A stretch of DNA of 64,000 nt. Source: CAVTHK01 sp964552235 (GTDB lineage: Bacteria > Spirochaetota > Spirochaetia > SZUA-6 > CAVTHK01). A program made the position numbers and the translations under genes. Where the stretch lies: positions 27,872 through 91,871 of the forward strand of contig CAZKGO010000009.1 of the NCBI GenBank assembly GCA_964552235.1, in the 5' to 3' direction. Below are positions 17,679 to 24,811 of this stretch, piece after piece. Below the pieces are notes generated by a model. That model did no database searches. It was given only the letters and a program-made list of their open reading frames with translations, and was not told where the DNA came from. Numbering within the stretch: position 1 is the stretch's first letter; every line of letters begins with the position of its first letter.

Positions 17679-18995
17679 CTACTGCCCCATCAGCTTGCGC
17701 AGCTCGTCGGCCACCTTTTTGACCGCCTGCTCGGCCGAGATGTTCTTGGTCAGCATCTCGTTGAGCGCGTTCGGCAGGATGACCTTGTTTTCGATCTCGC
17801 CGGCCCACGGGTTGGGCCCGTTCCACTGAGAGATGCCCGAGGAATGCTTGAGGATCTCGGGAGCCATCGGCAGGATCGGCTTGAGGTCCGCGGGCAGCCC
17901 GTCGAGGTAGCGCTGCGACTTGTAGTGGCGCTCGAGCGGCGAGAACATGGCGGCCGGGTAGCTCAGGTAGTAGTCGATGAGGCGATCGCCCTCGAACATG
18001 AATTCGCTGAAGTTCTTGGCCACGGCCTGGTTGCCCTTCGCGAAGACGACCAGCCCGACCCAGCCCTGGCTGGAGCCGAGGCGCTTGCGGGCCGGGATGT
18101 ACGTGAAGCCCGTGTCCTTGAGCATGTCCGGGGCCGCGGCCTTGATGGCATCCAGCACCTCCGGGGTGTCGTACATGCCGAGCAGGACGTTCTTGGTGAC
18201 CAGGTTGCGAAGGTCCGTGACGATGTAGCTCACCGCTCCCTGGGGCGCCGTGTCCTTGATGAGCTTGTGCAGGAACGCGTAGGTCTCCACCGCGGCCGGC
18301 TGCTCGATGTTCAGCTTCCACCCGCTCTTGGCCGACGGGTCCTTGTCGAAGATCGTGACGCCGTTGGACAGCAGGAAGCCCCAGACCGGCTTGCCGCCGT
18401 GGATGTCGGCGAACGGGATGGTGTAGCCATAACGGTTCTTGGCGGGGTTGGTCACGGCCTTGGCCACGTCGTACATCTCCTCCCACGTCTTGAAGGGCTG
18501 CTTGCCGGCCTCGGCCAGCCAGCTCTTGCGGTAGGAGATCAGGTGCGGGGTGACGTAGATCGGGATCGACCACGCCTTGCCGTCGAGGCTGCCCATGACG
18601 CTCAGACCGGTGCCGAAAAAGATCTCGGGACCGCCGATCTTCTTGATCACGTCGTCCACGGTCACGATGCCGCCGGTGCCGGCCAGGCTCTGCGGCCAGC
18701 CCTGTCCGACCGTAGCCAGGTCGGGCGGGTTGCCTGCGCTGATCGCCGCCACCATCTTGTCAAAGGCGCCGGTCCAGCCGATGACGTTGATCTCGACCGT
18801 CACGCCGGGGTTGGCCTTCTGATAGTCCTGGGTGATCTTTTCCAGGGCCTTGGCGCGCGACTCCTGCGTCAGGGTCGACCAGATCGTGAACTTGCCCTTG
18901 ATCGCCGCAGCCGCCTCGCCCTTTTGCGAGCCCGCGAACACGGGCAGGACGAGCAGGACGGCGATCACGAGGGCCAGAACGAGCTTGGTTCTCAT
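17679..18995 (-). CDS. Extracellular sugar-binding protein (SBP, family 1)
   Basis: A 438-residue periplasmic solute-binding protein for the adjoining CUT1 permeases. A signal peptide ('LVLALVIAVLLVLPVFA') is followed by 'GSQKGEAAAA', a processed end like those of many spirochaete binding proteins; no lipobox cysteine is present. The mature protein has the family-1 pattern: 'GKFTIWSTLTQES', 'YQKANPGVTVEINVIGW', 'GNPPDLATVGQGWPQSLA' and 'YRKSWLAEAGKQPFKTWEEM'. It should capture an oligosaccharide that the downstream GH5-like enzyme then cleaves. ATG 18995 has GCGGAGGAGGAAGGC upstream, a strong ribosome binding site. Confidence 0.93.
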   Translation of the reverse strand: MRTKLVLALVIAVLLVLPVFAGSQKGEAAAAIKGKFTIWSTLTQESRAKALEKITQDYQKANPGVTVEINVIGWTGAFDKMVAAISAGNPPDLATVGQGWPQSLAGTGGIVTVDDVIKKIGGPEIFFGTGLSVMGSLDGKAWSIPIYVTPHLISYRKSWLAEAGKQPFKTWEEMYDVAKAVTNPAKNRYGYTIPFADIHGGKPVWGFLLSNGVTIFDKDPSAKSGWKLNIEQPAAVETYAFLHKLIKDTAPQGAVSYIVTDLRNLVTKNVLLGMYDTPEVLDAIKAAAPDMLKDTGFTYIPARKRLGSSQGWVGLVVFAKGNQAVAKNFSEFMFEGDRLIDYYLSYPAAMFSPLERHYKSQRYLDGLPADLKPILPMAPEILKHSSGISQWNGPNPWAGEIENKVILPNALNEMLTKNISAEQAVKKVADELRKLMGQ

Positions 18996-19037
18996 GCCTT
19001 CCTCCTCCGCGAGATTGGTTGCTGAAAGCTCATCATA

Positions 19038-19080
19038 ACGCCGGCTGCCGTCGGAAGGCAAATGCTTTCCACGCCGGCGT
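19038..19080. other. Inverted repeat upstream of the sugar ABC operon
   Basis: ACGCCGGC (19038-19045) and GCCGGCGT (19073-19080) form a perfect 8-bp inverted repeat in the 102-bp space between the dehydrogenase and binding-protein genes (both minus strand). The interior GGAAGGCAAATGCTTTCC can partly pair too. It could end transcription of the dehydrogenase or act as an operator/attenuator for the ABC operon; the sequence does not decide. Confidence 0.35.
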
Positions 19081-19097
19081 GCGGGGCCGGCGGACGT

Positions 19098-20081
19098 TCA
19101 GGCCAACAGGAACACCTTGCCGGCCTTGCCCGAGACGAACTGGTCAAAGGCCTCCTGCGCGCTTGCCAGCGGGTACTCGTGCGTGATGATCTCCTCGGCT
19201 ATGGGCGTGCGCCGCAGCAGCTCGGCCATCTCGTCCCAGTCATTGAGGTTGTAGTGCCAGGCGCCCAGAAGCGTCAGGCCCTTGTTGATCAAGTCCAGGG
19301 TCGGGTTCACCGGAACCGGCTCTCGGTTCTGCCCGATCCAGGCCGCCATTCCGCCCGGCCCCACCGCGTCCAGGCAGAGGCGCTGCGCTGCCGCGCTGCC
19401 GGAGGCGTCCAGCGCCCGTGTCGGCCCGCAGGGCGCAGCAGCGTCGGCGACGGCCTCGCGAATGCGGCTGTCGCCGGCGTCGAGCGCCGCGTCAGCGCCG
19501 AGCCGCAGGGCCAGCTCGCGCCGGTAGGGCTCGACGTCCACGCCGATCACCCGGGCGCCGCGCGCCTTGCCGATGACGACTGCGCCCAGGCCGACGGGCC
19601 CCAGGCCCGTGACCAGCAGAGTGTCGGCGTGGCCGACAGCCATGCGCTTCTCGGCGCCCAAGGCCGGCGCCAGGGCGCAGCCGGCGAGCGCGCCGCGGCG
19701 GAAGGAGATGTCGTCGGGCAGGGGGCTGAGCACGAAGTCCTGCACGCGCACGTAGTCGGCAAAGTGCGTCTCCCACGGCGGCTTGCTGCGGCAGAGGATG
19801 TAGTTGCCGGTCCGGCACTCGCGGCAGCGGCCGCAGCCCGACAGCGGGTTGATCACGACGCGGTCGCCGACGCGCACGCGGCTGGAGCCTGCAACGGCAG
19901 CCACCTCGCCGGCGCCCTCGTGGCCGGCGGTGCGCACCGGCTGATCGGAGAAGAACGCCTTGCGGTCGCTGCCGCAGATGGGCGACACGCGGACGCGCAC
20001 GACCACCCACTCGCCGTCGGGCGTCGGGTCGGGACCTTGTTCTATCCAGGCCTTGCCTTTCTGAAGAACCAGGCGCCTCAT
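19098..20081 (-). CDS. Zinc-dependent alcohol/sorbitol dehydrogenase-like protein (MDR family)
   Basis: A 327-residue medium-chain dehydrogenase/reductase that should oxidise a polyol or sugar alcohol with NAD(P). The catalytic zinc region is 'SPICGSDRKAFFSD' with 'TAGHEGAGEV'. The structural zinc site 'SGCGRCRECRTGNYILC' has all four cysteines in C-x2-C-x2-C-x7-C spacing. The cofactor motif is 'LLVTGLGPVGLGAVVIGKAR'. It begins one base after the stop of the isomerase-like gene at 20083, so the two are probably translated together. Fate and identity of the substrate are unknown, but the context is sugar catabolism. Confidence 0.9.
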   Translation of the reverse strand: MRRLVLQKGKAWIEQGPDPTPDGEWVVVRVRVSPICGSDRKAFFSDQPVRTAGHEGAGEVAAVAGSSRVRVGDRVVINPLSGCGRCRECRTGNYILCRSKPPWETHFADYVRVQDFVLSPLPDDISFRRGALAGCALAPALGAEKRMAVGHADTLLVTGLGPVGLGAVVIGKARGARVIGVDVEPYRRELALRLGADAALDAGDSRIREAVADAAAPCGPTRALDASGSAAAQRLCLDAVGPGGMAAWIGQNREPVPVNPTLDLINKGLTLLGAWHYNLNDWDEMAELLRRTPIAEEIITHEYPLASAQEAFDQFVSGKAGKVFLLA

Positions 20082-20082
20082 G

Positions 20083-20928
20083 TCAGCCCTCCGGCCAGAT
20101 GGCGTCGAGCGACGCCTTGGTCGCTGCCAGCGCCTCGTTGGGGCTCATGCGCTTGACCCGCTCGCTGAACGGCTCGACGATGACGGGCCCGCTGTAGCCG
20201 ATGGTGCGCAGCGCGCCCATGAAAGCCCCGAGGTCGATGACCCCGCTTTCGCCGGGCAGGCAGCGGACCGTGTCCTTGAGCTCGTCGATGGGGATGCCCG
20301 CGGGCGCGTCGTTGACGTGCACGGTCACGATCTGCCGCTCGTTGCAGCGCGTGATGTCTTCGACCGCGTGGCGCGCCGTGTACCAGTGCCAGGCGTCGAG
20401 CAGCAGGCCTGCGTTGCCGCCGGAGGCGGCGCCGACGGCGTCGGCGAGCTCGAGCATCCCCGGCAGCGTGTGGATGAACTCGTAGCGGTGCCCGTCGCGC
20501 AGCGTCCTGGGCCCCAGGAACTCGAGCCCGAGCCGGCAGCCGTGGCCAGCGAGCACGCGGGCGCACTCTCCGAGCCGCGACCGGTGCAGCTCGAAGTTCG
20601 CCTTGAAGTCCAGCTCGTCGCTCCACGAAAAGATGTAGGTGCTGCAGCGGTCGAAGCCGGCGGCTGCGACAGCGGCCACGCGCGCCTCCAGCTGCGCGAG
20701 GCCGCCGCGGAAGGTCTGCTCGTCGGCGCGAAAGTTCACGGGAAGCCCGAACCCCGCCGGCTTGAGGCGCAGCTCGTCGAGCAGCGCGCGCACCCTCTGC
20801 GGCCCGGCCTCCATGTCGTCGGGCAGATTGATGTGAACGCCCTCGAAACCCAGCCGCGCTGCCATGCGCGCAGCCGGCTCCAGCGGAAGGCGCACCCCGA
20901 TGGGTCCGAACGCCACGGCCTTGTACAC
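20083..20928 (-). CDS. Sugar phosphate isomerase/epimerase family protein (xylose-isomerase-like TIM barrel)
   Basis: A 281-residue AP-endonuclease-2/xylose-isomerase-like TIM barrel. Likely metal ligands appear in 'GLEFLGPRTLRDGHRYEF', 'LLLDAWHWYTARHA', 'IVTVHVNDAPAGIP' and 'GPVIVEPFSERVKRMSPNEA'. Proteins of this family isomerise or epimerise sugars, inositols or keto-acids and often sit beside MDR or Gfo/Idh dehydrogenases, as here. The start is GTG 20928 behind GGAGGTGAAGT. With the dehydrogenase downstream it could convert a sugar taken up by the ABC transporter further along the same strand. Confidence 0.85.
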   Translation of the reverse strand: MYKAVAFGPIGVRLPLEPAARMAARLGFEGVHINLPDDMEAGPQRVRALLDELRLKPAGFGLPVNFRADEQTFRGGLAQLEARVAAVAAAGFDRCSTYIFSWSDELDFKANFELHRSRLGECARVLAGHGCRLGLEFLGPRTLRDGHRYEFIHTLPGMLELADAVGAASGGNAGLLLDAWHWYTARHAVEDITRCNERQIVTVHVNDAPAGIPIDELKDTVRCLPGESGVIDLGAFMGALRTIGYSGPVIVEPFSERVKRMSPNEALAATKASLDAIWPEG

Positions 20929-21049
20929 ACTTCACCTCCGGTTGCACGGGGACTATCGGCTGAGGCCGTGGCCTTGGTCAACAGCGGGGGGGCGCGAGGG
21001 CGCAGCGACGCCGCGCGCGGCGCACCCCGCGCCCGGGCGACGGCGCCGC

Positions 21050-21232
21050 TCAGTGGCCGAGCGAAGCCTTGATCCGCCCCAGCAGATCGCCCAGCTGCGC
21101 TTCCCGCTTCTTGAGGTACTCCTTGTACTCGTGGTCGCGGCAGTGGTGGATTTCCACGCGGATGTCGCCTTGTTCCTTGGTGAGCAGCATCTCCATGAGC
21201 GCCAGGTCGTCCTTGGTGAGGTTCACGCTCAT
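21050..21232 (-). CDS. Small conserved-looking protein of unknown function (60 aa)
   Basis: A 60-residue soluble, highly charged, probably helical protein ('LTKDDLALMEMLLTKEQGDI', ending 'REAQLGDLLGRIKASLGH'). It has an ideal ribosome binding site (AGGAGGGTGGT before ATG 21232), and coding composition like its neighbours, which makes it a likely real gene. I do not recognise a family. It lies between an MFS transporter gene and the sugar isomerase gene on the same strand. Confidence 0.65.
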   Translation of the reverse strand: MSVNLTKDDLALMEMLLTKEQGDIRVEIHHCRDHEYKEYLKKREAQLGDLLGRIKASLGH

Positions 21233-21319
21233 ACCACCCTCCTGGTACCTGATCGTGCGGCTCTGCCCCCATTATAGGCGAGGCGCGCCGTGTTTGCCTG
21301 AAGGCGGCCGCCGGCCCGC

Positions 21320-22519
21320 TCAGGCCGCGAGCGCGGGCTCCTCGCCCGCAGCGCGCCGGGCGAGCGGCACCAGGCTCAGCGCGCCGAACAGCACGGTGCT
21401 CGCCAGCGGCAGCAGCGCGGAGGCGCGCAGCGTGCCGGCCAGCCCCACCCGGTCGGCCACTGCGCCGAAGATCGCCGGGCTCGAGGCGTTGGCCACGGTC
21501 ATCACGCCCATGAGGATGCCGAAGACTTCGCCCTTGCCGAACCGAGGGCCCAGGCGCGCCACCACGATGTTCTGCGTCGGGGTGCAGGCCAGCGAGACGA
21601 CTCCCAGGGCAAAGACCAGGGGAAGTGCGAACGCGGCCGACGGGGCGCTGCCCAGAAGGAACAGCACCGGCACGGTCGCCGCCGTGTACAGCAGCAGGAG
21701 CAGCAGCGGGTTGCGGCGATCTGCGAGCCTTCCGGCCGGCGGGGCCACGAGCATGCCGCCCGCGAAGAACAGCGCCGTCGCGTACGAAGCGGCGCCGGCG
21801 CTCAGGCCGAGCTCGTCGCGCAGAAAGGTCGGCACGAAGCTCATCGCGCCGTTGATGGCGAGAAAGCGCACCATGTTGCCGAGCAGGTACACAAAGAACA
21901 GCGTGAGGGGCACGTGCTCGACGGCGGCAACAGCCTCGCGGCGGCCCTGCGGCCGGTAGGGCGGCGACAGGAGGAACAGCAGCCCGGCCGCGACGCCGGG
22001 GATGGCGGCCGCCGCCAGCACCAGGCGCCAGCCGACGCTCTTGATCAGGAGCCCGGCAGCCAGGGTCATGACGAAGGCTGCACCCACTCCCCACAGCTCG
22101 AAGATCCCGTAGACCCTGCCGCGCTCGCTGGGGATCCATTCCTCCAGGCTCCCGTATATCACCGGGTGGAACGTGCTCACGCCGGCGGCAGCGAACAGCA
22201 GCGCCGCGACGAACAGAGGCAGCGCCGCGCTCGCCCCTGCTGCAAGAAAGCCCGCGGCAGCCGCCAGGAACCCGAGCCCGATCAAGCGCCAGCGCGGCAG
22301 GCGGTCGGAGAGCCGGCCGAACACGAACGACAGCGCCGCGATCAGCATCAGGTAGGCCGAGAGGATCAGCCCCGCCGAGCCGTAGCGCAGTCCGTAGTGC
22401 GTGAGGATCATCGGCAGCACCACCGGCAGGATGAACCAGTAGGTGTCGTTGACTCCGTGGCCGAAGCGGCTCATGAGCAGGAGGCGGCGCATCTCGGCCG
22501 CCCGGCGGGGCGCTGACAT
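21320..22519 (-). CDS. MFS transporter
   Basis: A 399-residue major facilitator with twelve predicted helices. The first helix region, 'SRFGHGVNDTYWFILPVVLP', resembles the fosmidomycin-resistance/YfkF-like branch ('GHxxvDxy...lPp'). Loop 2-3 carries the MFS signature in the form 'FVFGRLSDRLPRWRLIGLGF', and its second-half counterpart is 'PAGRLADRRNPLLLLLLY'. The substrate is unknown: sugar or drug export are both possible. ATG 22519 is used; no clear ribosome binding site is present and 'MRRLLLMSRF' nine codons later is an alternative. It is divergent from the OLD-like ATPase gene, with 171 bp between. Confidence 0.88.
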   Translation of the reverse strand: MSAPRRAAEMRRLLLMSRFGHGVNDTYWFILPVVLPMILTHYGLRYGSAGLILSAYLMLIAALSFVFGRLSDRLPRWRLIGLGFLAAAAGFLAAGASAALPLFVAALLFAAAGVSTFHPVIYGSLEEWIPSERGRVYGIFELWGVGAAFVMTLAAGLLIKSVGWRLVLAAAAIPGVAAGLLFLLSPPYRPQGRREAVAAVEHVPLTLFFVYLLGNMVRFLAINGAMSFVPTFLRDELGLSAGAASYATALFFAGGMLVAPPAGRLADRRNPLLLLLLYTAATVPVLFLLGSAPSAAFALPLVFALGVVSLACTPTQNIVVARLGPRFGKGEVFGILMGVMTVANASSPAIFGAVADRVGLAGTLRASALLPLASTVLFGALSLVPLARRAAGEEPALAA

Positions 22520-22690
22520 CGGCCGGCAGCATAGCACGAGGCGCCGACCGCGTGCCACGCCGGGACGGCGTGTGGGCGGGACGGCTTTGCACCGCAGCGC
22601 GCAGCCTTTGGTCGTGTTTCCCTGTTCCGTGGCTTCACTCTCGGGCAAACATGTGCCACTATGGCCGGGCAGCAGGCTGGAGGTGCCACG

Positions 22691-24664
22691 GTGAAGCTGA
22701 AATCGGCTCAGGTTTCCGACTACCGGTGCGTGAGGGACGCGTGCTCGTTCGACGTGTCGGACATCACATGCCTGGTGGGCAAGAACGAGTCGGGAAAGAC
22801 CACGATCCTCGAGGCCCTGTACAAGTTGAACCCGATCATCCCCGAGCACGGCGACTTCGACGTCGACGACGACTTTCCCCGGGTCGACGTGGAGGACTAC
22901 CGGCTGCGCGTGTCCAACAAGGAGCGGCAGCCGGCCACAGTGATCAAGGCGCGCTACGCCCTCGAAGCTGCCGACCTGGCCGAGCTCGACGCGGAGCTGC
23001 CGGGGCTGCTCGAGGAGCCGGAGCTGGTGCTGTCCAAGGGCTACCAGAACGAGGTGGTCGTCGAGCTGCCGGTGAGCGAAGAGGACGTCGTGGCATGCCT
23101 GGTGCGGGCTGCGGCGGAGCTTCCGTCCAAGCCCAAGTCGCTGGCGCGTGTGGCGACCCTCGAGGATCTCGCGGCGGCGCTCAAGCCGGTGGCCCAGGAG
23201 GAGCCTGCTGCCGGGATCATGGCCGCCGTGGCGGGCATGCGCAAAAAGGGCGTCGCCCAGTACCTGTTCGACCGCTACCTGGCGGAAAAGCTGCCGAAGT
23301 TCCTGTACTTCAACGAGTTCTACCAGATGGAAGGCCACGTGAACGTCGAGGCGCTCATCGAGCGCAGGAACAGCGGCAAGCTGCTGCCTTCGGACTATCC
23401 GCTGCTGGGTCTGATCGACCTGGCGCGCATGGACATCGAGGAGATCTGCAACCCCAAGCGCGCGCTGCAGAGGGACAACCGGCTCGAGGGCGCCTCCAAC
23501 CACCTGACCCGAAGCGTGATGAAGTACTGGTCCCAGAACCGCTTTCTGGAGATGCGCTTCGACATCAGGCCCGGGCTTCCGAACGACCCGCCGGGCATGC
23601 GGACGGGCACGAACCTCTGGGGCCACGTCTACAACTCCAAGCAGAGGGTCACGACGCTGCTGGGCAAGCGGTCGAGCGGCTTTGTGTGGTTCTACTCGTT
23701 CCTGGCCTGGTTCTCGGCGCAGAAGAGGAGCGGCAGACCGCTGATCCTTCTGCTGGACGAACCGGGCATCCACCTGCACGGCACGGCCCAGAAAGACCTG
23801 CTGCGCTACCTCGAGGACGAGTGCGCCTCGGGCCTGCAGGTCGTCTACACGACGCAGTCGCCCTTTATGATCGACCACCAGCACCTCGAGCGGGTGCGGA
23901 TCGTCGAGGACCGCAGCGTCGAGGACCCCGAGTTCACGTTCACCGCGGGGAAGCGCCAGGGGACGCAGGTCTACACCGACGTGATGCAGGCCACGGCGGA
24001 GAGCAAGCTGCCGCTCCTCGGCGCCCTGGGCCACAAGCTGGTGGAGAAGTTCTCCCCGGGGCAGCACCTTCTCCTGGTCGAGAGCATCGCCGATTTCGTC
24101 TACCTCAGGACCATGTCGGCCCTCGTGCGCGAGGAGTCGGGCGCGGCCCTCGATGCCCGCTGGACGATCACGCCGATGGGCGGGATCAGCCGGCTGGGGA
24201 TCTTTTTCGGGCTGACCCAAAGGTCCGATGCGCGAACGGTGGCCGGAGTCTTCTCGTTTGCAGACGCGAGCCCGCAAGACGTGTCGGCTGCCGAAAAGGA
24301 GATCCTCCGCAAGGAGAGCTACCTGTCCTACGAGTACTTTGCCGACCTGCCCGCGGCCGACGTCGAGGACCTGCTCGACCCGGAGTTCTACCTCGACCTG
24401 GTCAACGCCGAGTACGCCGAGTCGCTGCGGCGGGAGATCACGACGGGTCAGCTTCGCGACGGCAGCCTCAAGATCACGGAAAAGATCGCCGCGTACCTGG
24501 CTGCGCATCCGCTGGCCAACGGCGCGACCTTTCGCCGCGACGCCGTGGCGCTGCACTTTCTCAAGCACATCACCCCGCTGGGGAACAGGGCGTGCGGAGC
24601 GGAGACGCTCAAGCGCTTCCAGCGGCTGTTCGAGGCGCTGAACTCGCTGCTGCCGGTGGAGTAG
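22691..24664 (+). CDS. OLD-like AAA/SMC-type ATPase with degenerate TOPRIM-like C-terminus
   Basis: A 657-residue ABC/SMC-class ATPase. Walker A is 'GKNESGKTT' (30-38) and Walker B 'LILLLDEPGIHLHG' (Asp356, Glu357). The C-terminal part has the layout of an OLD-family TOPRIM nuclease: 'LLLVESIADFVYLRTMSALV' (Glu464), then 'ITPMGGISRLGIFFGL'. The strand that should end in D-x-D reads 'GVFSFADASPQD', with only Asp525 in the expected area, so nuclease activity may be lost or rearranged. OLD proteins act in phage defence or DNA repair. GTG 22691 is preferred over ATG 22661 because GGAGGTGCCAC precedes it. It stands alone, with no UvrD-like (GajB) partner beside it. Confidence 0.75.
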   Translation: MKLKSAQVSDYRCVRDACSFDVSDITCLVGKNESGKTTILEALYKLNPIIPEHGDFDVDDDFPRVDVEDYRLRVSNKERQPATVIKARYALEAADLAELDAELPGLLEEPELVLSKGYQNEVVVELPVSEEDVVACLVRAAAELPSKPKSLARVATLEDLAAALKPVAQEEPAAGIMAAVAGMRKKGVAQYLFDRYLAEKLPKFLYFNEFYQMEGHVNVEALIERRNSGKLLPSDYPLLGLIDLARMDIEEICNPKRALQRDNRLEGASNHLTRSVMKYWSQNRFLEMRFDIRPGLPNDPPGMRTGTNLWGHVYNSKQRVTTLLGKRSSGFVWFYSFLAWFSAQKRSGRPLILLLDEPGIHLHGTAQKDLLRYLEDECASGLQVVYTTQSPFMIDHQHLERVRIVEDRSVEDPEFTFTAGKRQGTQVYTDVMQATAESKLPLLGALGHKLVEKFSPGQHLLLVESIADFVYLRTMSALVREESGAALDARWTITPMGGISRLGIFFGLTQRSDARTVAGVFSFADASPQDVSAAEKEILRKESYLSYEYFADLPAADVEDLLDPEFYLDLVNAEYAESLRREITTGQLRDGSLKITEKIAAYLAAHPLANGATFRRDAVALHFLKHITPLGNRACGAETLKRFQRLFEALNSLLPVE

Positions 24665-24773
24665 GCCGGGGGCCGCTCGCGAGGCGCCGGTCGATGCGGC
24701 TCGCGCCGCCGCCCCGCGCCCGCAGGCGGGGCCCCGGGCGCGCCCCGCTGCGGCCGCGCCGCCTCCGCCGATG

Positions 24774-24803
24774 TTGACACCCCGGGCGGGTTGCCTTCAT
24801 CAT
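24774..24803 (+). promoter_or_regulatory. Possible promoter of valS, leaderless or nearly so
   Basis: TTGACA (24774-24779) and CATCAT (24798-24803; 4 of 6 matches to TATAAT) are separated by 18 bp. Transcription would start about 24810, at the presumed ATG 24812 of valS, which lacks a Shine-Dalgarno sequence. The -35 match is perfect, the -10 modest. Confidence 0.4.
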
Positions 24804-24811
24804 GGCGTCCC

